Positions 59,244 to 64,000 of a stretch of DNA of 64,000 nt are shown here, one piece after another. Below the pieces are notes generated by a model. The model was not told the DNA's origin. It ran no database searches and saw nothing but the letters and a program-made list of their open reading frames with translations. This DNA is from PALSA-894 sp034669145 (GTDB lineage Bacteria > Pseudomonadota > Alphaproteobacteria > Rhizobiales > Xanthobacteraceae), in assembly GCA_034669145.1 (NCBI GenBank), contig JAXDNY010000109.1, forward strand, positions 1 to 64,000. Direction: 5' to 3'. Position 1 is the first letter of the stretch; each line of letters starts with the position of its first letter. The position numbers and the translations under genes were made by a program.

Positions 59244-60503
59244 ATGACGAAGAGCAACCGCACCGGCCACATCCGGCTCACCTCGCATCCGGGGCGGGCG
59301 GGCGTTGCGATGCGCTTTCCGGTCCAATGGGGCGCCGCGTCGGCGCGCGAGCGCGGGCCGGTGGTCGGCACCGTGAACTCCGGCGTCGACCGCAACGCGA
59401 TCGGCGCGCACGGCGGCTCATACGCGCTCTATCGCGCGCTCGCGGTTTCGTCCGGCGCCTTGAGCCCGATCAACCGGCCGGACCTTACCAACACGTCGCC
59501 CGTGGTCGAAGTCGGCCCGTTCCCGCAATGGTCCGAGCCCGGCCGCATCGTGTCGCTCGACCCGTGGGGCCATCGCATCGCGGACGATTTCCGCCAGGAG
59601 ATCGGCGAGGGTGCCGACATCCGCCCGAGCATCGCGATCACCAAGGCGCGGCTGACCATTTCGGAGCTGGACGAGGCCGTGGTGGCGGGCCGGCTCAAGG
59701 TCGACGGCACCATCATGAAGGACACCGGCGAGGTGGCGGTCATCAAGGCGGCGGTCGAGCCGGTGTGGTACTTGCCCGGCATCGCGGAGCGCTTCGGCGT
59801 CAAGGAAGACGCGCTACGCCGCACGCTGTTCGAGCAGACCGGCGGGATGTATCCCGAACTGGTGACGCGGCCGGATCTCTCCGTGTTCCTGCCGCCGATC
59901 GGCGGCATCACGCTGTACATCTTCGGCGATCCGTCAGCCGTGTGGGACAAGCGCCGCACGCTTGCCTGCCGCGTGCACGACGAGTGCAACGGCTCGGACG
60001 TGTTCGGCTCCGATATCTGTACCTGCCGGCCGTATCTGATCCACGGCATCGAGGAGGCGATCCGCGAAGCGCAGAACGGCGGCGCCGGCCTCATCGTCTA
60101 CAATCGAAAGGAAGGCCGCGCGCTCGGCGAGGTGACCAAGTTCCTCGTCTACAACGCGCGCAAGCGGCAGGAGGGCGGCGATCAGGCCGCCACATACTTT
60201 GAGCGCACCGAGTGCGTTGCCGGCGTGCAGGACGCGCGCTTTCAGCAACTGATGCCCGACGTGCTGCACTGGCTCGGCGTCACCAAGATCGACCGCTTTG
60301 TGTCGATGTCGAACATGAAGCACGACGCGCTGACTGGCTCGGGCATTGAGATCGGCGAGCGCGTGCCGATCCCGGACGAATTGATCCCCGACGACGCCAA
60401 GGTCGAGATGGAGGCAAAGAAAGCCGCCGGCTATTTCTCAGCCCACGCGCCGACCGCCGACGAGCTGAAGGCGACGGTCGGGCGCAAGATCGAGGAATTT
60501 TGA
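59244..60503 (+). CDS. GTP cyclohydrolase II-like protein of uracil catabolism (URC1/RibA-like)
   Basis: A 419-residue protein. The C-terminal half is a GTP cyclohydrolase II domain with the three zinc Cys (HDECNGSDVFGSDICTC) and NRKEGRALGEVTKFL. The N-terminal ~190 residues are specific to the long URC1-like form. Together with DUF1688 and a uracil phosphoribosyltransferase directly downstream, this matches the URC pyrimidine-degradation cluster known from some yeasts and bacteria, not riboflavin synthesis. The start is ATG 59244. The next gene starts on the base after its stop. The reaction on a uridine nucleotide ring is inferred from the pathway. Confidence 0.9.
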   Translation: MTKSNRTGHIRLTSHPGRAGVAMRFPVQWGAASARERGPVVGTVNSGVDRNAIGAHGGSYALYRALAVSSGALSPINRPDLTNTSPVVEVGPFPQWSEPGRIVSLDPWGHRIADDFRQEIGEGADIRPSIAITKARLTISELDEAVVAGRLKVDGTIMKDTGEVAVIKAAVEPVWYLPGIAERFGVKEDALRRTLFEQTGGMYPELVTRPDLSVFLPPIGGITLYIFGDPSAVWDKRRTLACRVHDECNGSDVFGSDICTCRPYLIHGIEEAIREAQNGGAGLIVYNRKEGRALGEVTKFLVYNARKRQEGGDQAATYFERTECVAGVQDARFQQLMPDVLHWLGVTKIDRFVSMSNMKHDALTGSGIEIGERVPIPDELIPDDAKVEMEAKKAAGYFSAHAPTADELKATVGRKIEEF

Positions 60504-61736
60504 TTGGGTGACGCCGAAGCCGCACGCTCGCTGCTGTCGGCGACGGCCGTTCGCGAGCGCGCGCATGAAATGCTGGTCGCGGGGCTCGAAGGCCGGCTCG
60601 AGCATTTCACCGTCGACATCGAAAGCCTTTCGACCGCCGCGCAGGTCGTCTCCGAGCTGATCCGCGTCAACTATCCCGACGGCAACGTGCCGTTCCACGC
60701 GCGCTGGCGCCATTTCGTGGTCGGCGCACGCGATCTGTGGGCCGAGCGCGCCCGGCAGGCGACCTGGGCTTCCGCTGCTGAGCGCGCCCGCGCCGAATTC
60801 GATCTCGCGATCGTCTCGGTGCTGCTCGATGCCGGCGCCGGGGGGGCATGGCATTACCTCGACGCCGGGACCGAACAGGTGATCTCACGCTCCGAGGGGC
60901 TCGCGGTCGCGAGCCTGCGCATGTTCGAGGCGGGCGGTTTCTCGGCAAACCCTGCCGATCCGTTGCGGGCCGATGCCGAGCGGCTGATGCACCTGAAGCA
61001 CGAGGAGGTCGCCGACGGCTTCCAGAGCATGGTCGGCAACCGTCTCGTGGGCATCGAAGGCCGCGCGGCGCTGCTGGCGAGCCTTGGCGCCGCCGTTGCG
61101 GCCAAGCACGAGGTCTTCGGACGGCAGGACCGAGCCCGCCCCGGTGGGCTCTACGACTATCTCGTGGCGCAAGCCGAAGACGGCCGCTTGCCGGCGCCGC
61201 GCATCCTCGAAGCGCTGCTGGAGCATCTCGGCCCGATCTGGCCGAGCCGGCTGACGCTCGGCGGCGTGTCGCTCGGCGACACCTGGCGCCATCCGGCAAT
61301 CCGGCGCGCCGACCCCACCAACGGCCTCGTGCCGATCCACAAGCTGTCGCAATGGCTCGCCTACTCGCTGATCGAGCCGCTGCAATGGTCGGGCATCGCG
61401 GTCACCGAGATCGACGGGCTCACGGGACTGGCCGAATACCGCAATGGCGGCCTGTTCGTGGATGCGGGCGTCCTGCGCCTGCGTAACCCCGAAGCCGCCA
61501 TCCATCCCAATCCGGTCGACTCCACGCTGGTGGTCGAATGGCGCGCGCTCACGGTCGCGCTGCTCGATGAGACCGCCAAACTGATCCGTGAGCGGCGCGG
61601 GCTTACCATCGACGATTTCCCGCTCGCGTGCGTGCTCGAAGGCGGCACCTGGGCGGCCGGGCGCCTGCTCGCTCGCAACAAGCGGCCCGACGCCAGCCCG
61701 CCGATTGCGGTTGTGAGTGACGGCACCGTATTCTGA
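60504..61736 (+). CDS. DUF1688 protein (URC4-like, uracil catabolism)
   Basis: A 410-residue protein of DUF1688. It opens LLSATAVRERAHEMLVAGLEGRLEHFTVDIESL, and NYPDGNVPFHARWRHF, FDLAIVSVLLDAGAGGAWHYLD and GLTGLAEYRNGGLFVD are strongly conserved-looking blocks rich in Asp/His/Glu. In yeast the URC4 protein is required for uracil use as nitrogen source; its exact reaction is not established as far as I know. The start is TTG 60504, directly after the previous stop, which implies translational coupling. It is the middle gene of the trio. Confidence 0.92.
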   Translation: MGDAEAARSLLSATAVRERAHEMLVAGLEGRLEHFTVDIESLSTAAQVVSELIRVNYPDGNVPFHARWRHFVVGARDLWAERARQATWASAAERARAEFDLAIVSVLLDAGAGGAWHYLDAGTEQVISRSEGLAVASLRMFEAGGFSANPADPLRADAERLMHLKHEEVADGFQSMVGNRLVGIEGRAALLASLGAAVAAKHEVFGRQDRARPGGLYDYLVAQAEDGRLPAPRILEALLEHLGPIWPSRLTLGGVSLGDTWRHPAIRRADPTNGLVPIHKLSQWLAYSLIEPLQWSGIAVTEIDGLTGLAEYRNGGLFVDAGVLRLRNPEAAIHPNPVDSTLVVEWRALTVALLDETAKLIRERRGLTIDDFPLACVLEGGTWAAGRLLARNKRPDASPPIAVVSDGTVF

Positions 61737-61756
61737 CGGAGCTTGTGGGGGACTTC

Positions 61757-62386
61757 ATGCAAGGCGTGACCGTCGTCGATCATCCGCTGGTGCAGCACAA
61801 GCTGACGCTGATGCGCGACAAGAAACGCTCGACCAAGGGCTTCCGCCAGCTCCTGAACGAGATCGGCATGCTGCTTTGCTACGAGGTCACGCGCGACCTG
61901 CCGCTCGAGCTGACCGAGATCGAGACGCCGCTCGAGCCGATGAAGGCGCCGGTGCTGGCCGGCAAGAAGCTGGTGTTTGCGCCGATCCTGCGCGCCGGCG
62001 TCGGCTTCCTCGATGGCATGCTCAGCCTCGTGCCGTCGGCGCGCGTCGCGCATATCGGGCTTTATCGCGATCCGAAGACGCTGGTTGCGGTGGAATATTA
62101 CTTCAAGGCGCCCGAGGACGTGGCCGACCGCCTCGTGCTGGTGCTCGATCCGATGCTGGCGACGGCGAATTCGGCCATCGCGGCGGTCGACCGGCTGAAA
62201 GAGGCGGGTGCGAAGAGCATCCGCATGGCCTGTCTGCTCGCCGCGCCCGAGGGGATCGAGAAATTCCACGCCCATCATCCCGAGGTGCACATCTGGACTG
62301 CGGCGATCGACAGCCACCTGAACGATCACGGCTACATCGTGCCGGGTCTCGGCGATGCGGGCGACCGGATGTACGGGACGAAATGA
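61757..62386 (+). CDS. upp: Uracil phosphoribosyltransferase
   Basis: A 209-residue enzyme: uracil + PRPP to UMP. KLTLMRDKKRSTKGFRQLLNEIG, FAPILRAGVGFLDGML, the PRPP loop VLVLDPMLATANSA and the uracil-binding end GYIVPGLGDAGDRMYGT are intact. ATG 61757 with GTGGGGGA; a GTG at 61745 is in frame but less likely. In the URC route UPRT makes the nucleotide that the cyclohydrolase-like enzyme then opens, so here it serves breakdown as well as salvage. The repeat copy 2 begins 8 bp after its stop. Confidence 0.96.
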   Translation: MQGVTVVDHPLVQHKLTLMRDKKRSTKGFRQLLNEIGMLLCYEVTRDLPLELTEIETPLEPMKAPVLAGKKLVFAPILRAGVGFLDGMLSLVPSARVAHIGLYRDPKTLVAVEYYFKAPEDVADRLVLVLDPMLATANSAIAAVDRLKEAGAKSIRMACLLAAPEGIEKFHAHHPEVHIWTAAIDSHLNDHGYIVPGLGDAGDRMYGTK

Positions 62387-62393
62387 CGCGAAG

Positions 62394-62524
62394 CGTCATC
62401 ACCGGGCCGCCGCGAAGCGGCGAGACCCGGTGATCCCGAGAGCCAAGTCTGGTGCGTCCCTAAGCGGATCGCCGGGCACCAGGGCGTTACGCCCGTCTTC
62501 GACGGGCTATGCCCGGCGATGACG
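62394..62524. repeat. Dispersed repeat, copy 2 (inverted relative to the copy at 57460)
   Basis: 131 bp. Positions 62394-62438 read CGTCATCACCGGGCCGCC...CCCGGTGATCCCG, almost exactly the complement of 57552-57596. Positions 62470-62524, with GGGCGTTACGCCCGTCTTCG, match the complement of 57460-57520. The two copies face each other across the dgoK-dgoA-urc-upp block. Confidence 0.85.
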
Positions 62525-62653
62525 ACGATTTGAGCTTTTCCCTCAACCCTTCATTCACCACCCGTCCCAAAAGCCGGCTCCGCATGCGCGCGGTTAGCGC
62601 ACCGGTTGCCACTCGTATGCTTGGATGCCGCGAACTATTTGTGCGGTGGACTC

Positions 62654-63169
62654 ATGCGGCAAATCCTCTTCTTCGCGATCGCGGCGCTCGTCTTGGCCGG
62701 CGTCATGCCGCGCCTGATGACCAATGTTGGCGATGCGCCCGTAGCGGAAGCGAAAGCTATCCGGAAGGCAGAGCCCGCGCCGAAGCAGAGTAGCAGCTAC
62801 CGCACCGTCACGGTGCAGGGCGACCGCCTCGGCCATTTCCAGGTTGAGGGCTCGGTTGACGGCCGGCGTCTCGACTTCATGGTCGACACCGGCGCCTCGC
62901 TGGTCGCGCTGCGCGAGCGCGACGCGAACAGGCTCGGCATCTTCCCGGCCCCGCGCGACTACACGGCGCGCACCTCGACGGCGAACGGCGTGATCGCGGT
63001 CGCGCCGGTGCGGCTCTCCTCGCTCGAAATCAACGGCATTCGCATCTATGACGTTGGCGCCGTGGTCATCCCCGACAAGGCGCTCGGCGTGAACCTGCTC
63101 GGCATGTCGTTTCTCTCGCGCGTGCGCCGCTTCGAGATGGCGAATGGCCGTCTCGTGATGGAACAGTAA
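62654..63169 (+). CDS. Retropepsin-like aspartic protease family protein (TIGR02281 type)
   Basis: A 171-residue protein. One N-terminal membrane helix (residues 4-20) and a linker are followed by a single-lobe aspartyl protease fold. The catalytic motif is FMVDTGASLVAL with Asp78, the flap region lies near YTARTSTANGVIAVAPV, and LLGMSFLSRVRRFE is the second family hallmark. Such proteins should act as homodimers in the periplasm; their targets are mostly unknown. The start is ATG 62654, matching the start of the helix. Confidence 0.9.
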   Translation: MRQILFFAIAALVLAGVMPRLMTNVGDAPVAEAKAIRKAEPAPKQSSSYRTVTVQGDRLGHFQVEGSVDGRRLDFMVDTGASLVALRERDANRLGIFPAPRDYTARTSTANGVIAVAPVRLSSLEINGIRIYDVGAVVIPDKALGVNLLGMSFLSRVRRFEMANGRLVMEQ

Positions 63170-63246
63170 CCTCTCTCAGGCTTTCAACTACGCGGCGCTT
63201 AAGCTATGTGCTCGGCGCGCCCGTTTGCGCGCGATCAGAGGATTTC

Positions 63247-64000
63247 ATGCTCCCCAAGCCGAAGCCGTCTCTCGTTCCCAACACCTATGCGTATGAGTCC
63301 GAGCCGATGGTGAAGCCGACCGGCTTCCGCGAATACGACGCGCGCTGGCTGTTCGGCAAAGAGATCAACCTGATGGGCGTGCAGGCGCTGGGGCTCGGGC
63401 TCGGCACGCTGATCCACGAGCTCGGCGTGAAGCCCGAGCTGGTGACGGCCCATGATTTCCGCGGCTATTCGGCCTCGATCAAGATGGCGCTGGTCACCGG
63501 GCTGATGAGCGCGGGCGTCAAGGTGAAAGACATCGGCCTTGCGGTGACGCCGATGGCGTATTTCGCGCAGTTCGATCTCGACGTGCCGTGCGTCGCGATG
63601 GTGACGGCCTCGCACAACGACAATGGCTGGACCGGCGTGAAGATGGGCGTGGACCGCCCGCTCACCTTCGGGCCCGACGAGATGACGCGGCTGAAGGAGA
63701 TCGTGCTCAACGCGCAAGGCAAGGCAAAGGCGGGCGGCAGTTACGACTTCATCGAGAATTTCCCCGCGCGCTACATCGCCGACCTCACCGACCGGCCGAA
63801 GATCAAGCGCAAGCTGAAAGTCGTGTGCGCCTGCGGCAACGGCACAGCCGGCGCGTTTTCGCCGCGCGTGCTTGAAGCGATCGGCTGCGAGGTGATCCCG
63901 CTCGACTGCGAGCTCGATCACACCTTCCCGAACTACAATCCCAACACCGAAGACATGAAGATGCTGCACGCCATGCGTGACGCCGTGCTCGAGCACAAGG
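63247..64000 (+). CDS. Phosphomannomutase/phosphoglucomutase (partial, runs off the right edge)
   Basis: The first 251 codons of an alpha-D-phosphohexomutase. It opens ...VKPTGFREYDARWLFGKEINLMGVQALGLGLGTLI. The phosphoserine loop is MVTASHNDNGWTGVK with Ser122. The start of domain 2 (KLKVVCACGNGTAGAFSPRVLEAIG...LDCELDHTFPNYNPNTEDMKML) holds the substrate loop, but the metal DGD motif lies beyond the edge or is not yet reached. It interconverts hexose 6- and 1-phosphates for envelope glycans. ATG 63247. Which sugar is preferred cannot be told from this half. Confidence 0.93.
   Translation, partial: MLPKPKPSLVPNTYAYESEPMVKPTGFREYDARWLFGKEINLMGVQALGLGLGTLIHELGVKPELVTAHDFRGYSASIKMALVTGLMSAGVKVKDIGLAVTPMAYFAQFDLDVPCVAMVTASHNDNGWTGVKMGVDRPLTFGPDEMTRLKEIVLNAQGKAKAGGSYDFIENFPARYIADLTDRPKIKRKLKVVCACGNGTAGAFSPRVLEAIGCEVIPLDCELDHTFPNYNPNTEDMKMLHAMRDAVLEHK

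Noticed and set aside
1..64000. tRNA, rRNA, CRISPR, transposase or prophage
   Set aside because: Intergenic regions were read for cloverleaf ends, regular spaced repeats and integrase/transposase motifs, and none was convincing.

Overview
The window reads as chromosome of an alphaproteobacterium of the order Hyphomicrobiales (Rhizobiales), close to the Bradyrhizobium/Xanthobacteraceae side. Four things point there: the high GC content; the ChvI-ChvG-HprK-EIIA-HPr regulatory block with pckA upstream and ahcY downstream; small Cys-rich periplasmic families such as DUF2865; and several short palindromic dispersed repeats of the kind scattered through these genomes. I saw no tRNA, rRNA, CRISPR array, transposase or phage module.

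Layout. 1-3.1 kb: mepA (cut by the left edge), a frameshifted cupredoxin behind a Fur/Mur-like palindrome, a PRC-barrel protein, and a ModA-like binding protein. 3.3-6.6 kb: a secreted unknown protein with a 3' frameshift, and lepA. 6.6-7.5 kb: a structured, gene-poor stretch. 7.5-10 kb: a Tat-exported Arg/Trp/Tyr-repeat protein, cytochrome b561 and a GAF/HisKA_2 kinase whose 3' end runs antisense through the b561 gene. 10-18.6 kb: a stress-type cluster (ArsR, VOC, SRPBCC/AHSA1, DUF899, DUF1428, GST, three YCII/DGPF proteins) closed by an ECF42-type sigma factor. Three promoters of one type (TGTCGA, 17 bp, CGTCGTC) sit inside this cluster. 18.6-25.3 kb: three GT39 membrane glycosyltransferases, a GT2-GtrA fusion and a class II glutamine amidotransferase. 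25.3-30.4 kb: a membrane-anchored adenosine-deaminase-like enzyme, ahcY behind a perfect 22-bp palindrome, and an ABC-F ATPase. 30.5-34.1 kb: a TRAP transporter (DctPQM) and a DUF1353 lipoprotein. 34.1-38 kb: HPr, EIIA-Man, HprK, ChvG, ChvI. 38.1-44.3 kb: a HugZ-like protein, then an exported block of a c-type-heme/propeller protein, an unknown and two alpha/beta hydrolases. 44.4-48.3 kb: pckA, an amidohydrolase and an FAD oxidoreductase. 48.3-57.4 kb: a DUF2865 protein, a cation:proton antiporter, polA, a SemiSWEET, an acyltransferase and hrpB. 57.6-62.4 kb: dgoK, dgoA and a URC-type uracil-catabolism cluster (GTP cyclohydrolase II-like, DUF1688, upp), bracketed by inverted copies of one repeat. 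62.6-64 kb: a retropepsin-like protein and the 5' part of a phosphomannomutase gene.

Functional reading. The ECF42 sigma factor probably drives the YCII/VOC/SRPBCC genes next to it, since the promoter signature with fixed spacing recurs three times. ChvI/ChvG with HprK, EIIA and HPr is the acid/envelope sensing and regulatory PTS block of Rhizobiales. Its usual neighbours pckA and ahcY are present but pushed away by inserted genes. The dgo and URC genes form a sugar-acid and pyrimidine salvage/catabolism module.

Most notable leads: the ECF42 regulon with its promoters, the repeat-bracketed URC/dgo block, the exported heme-propeller plus twin hydrolase operon of unknown function, the substituted proofreading residues of DNA polymerase I, and the palindrome in front of ahcY.
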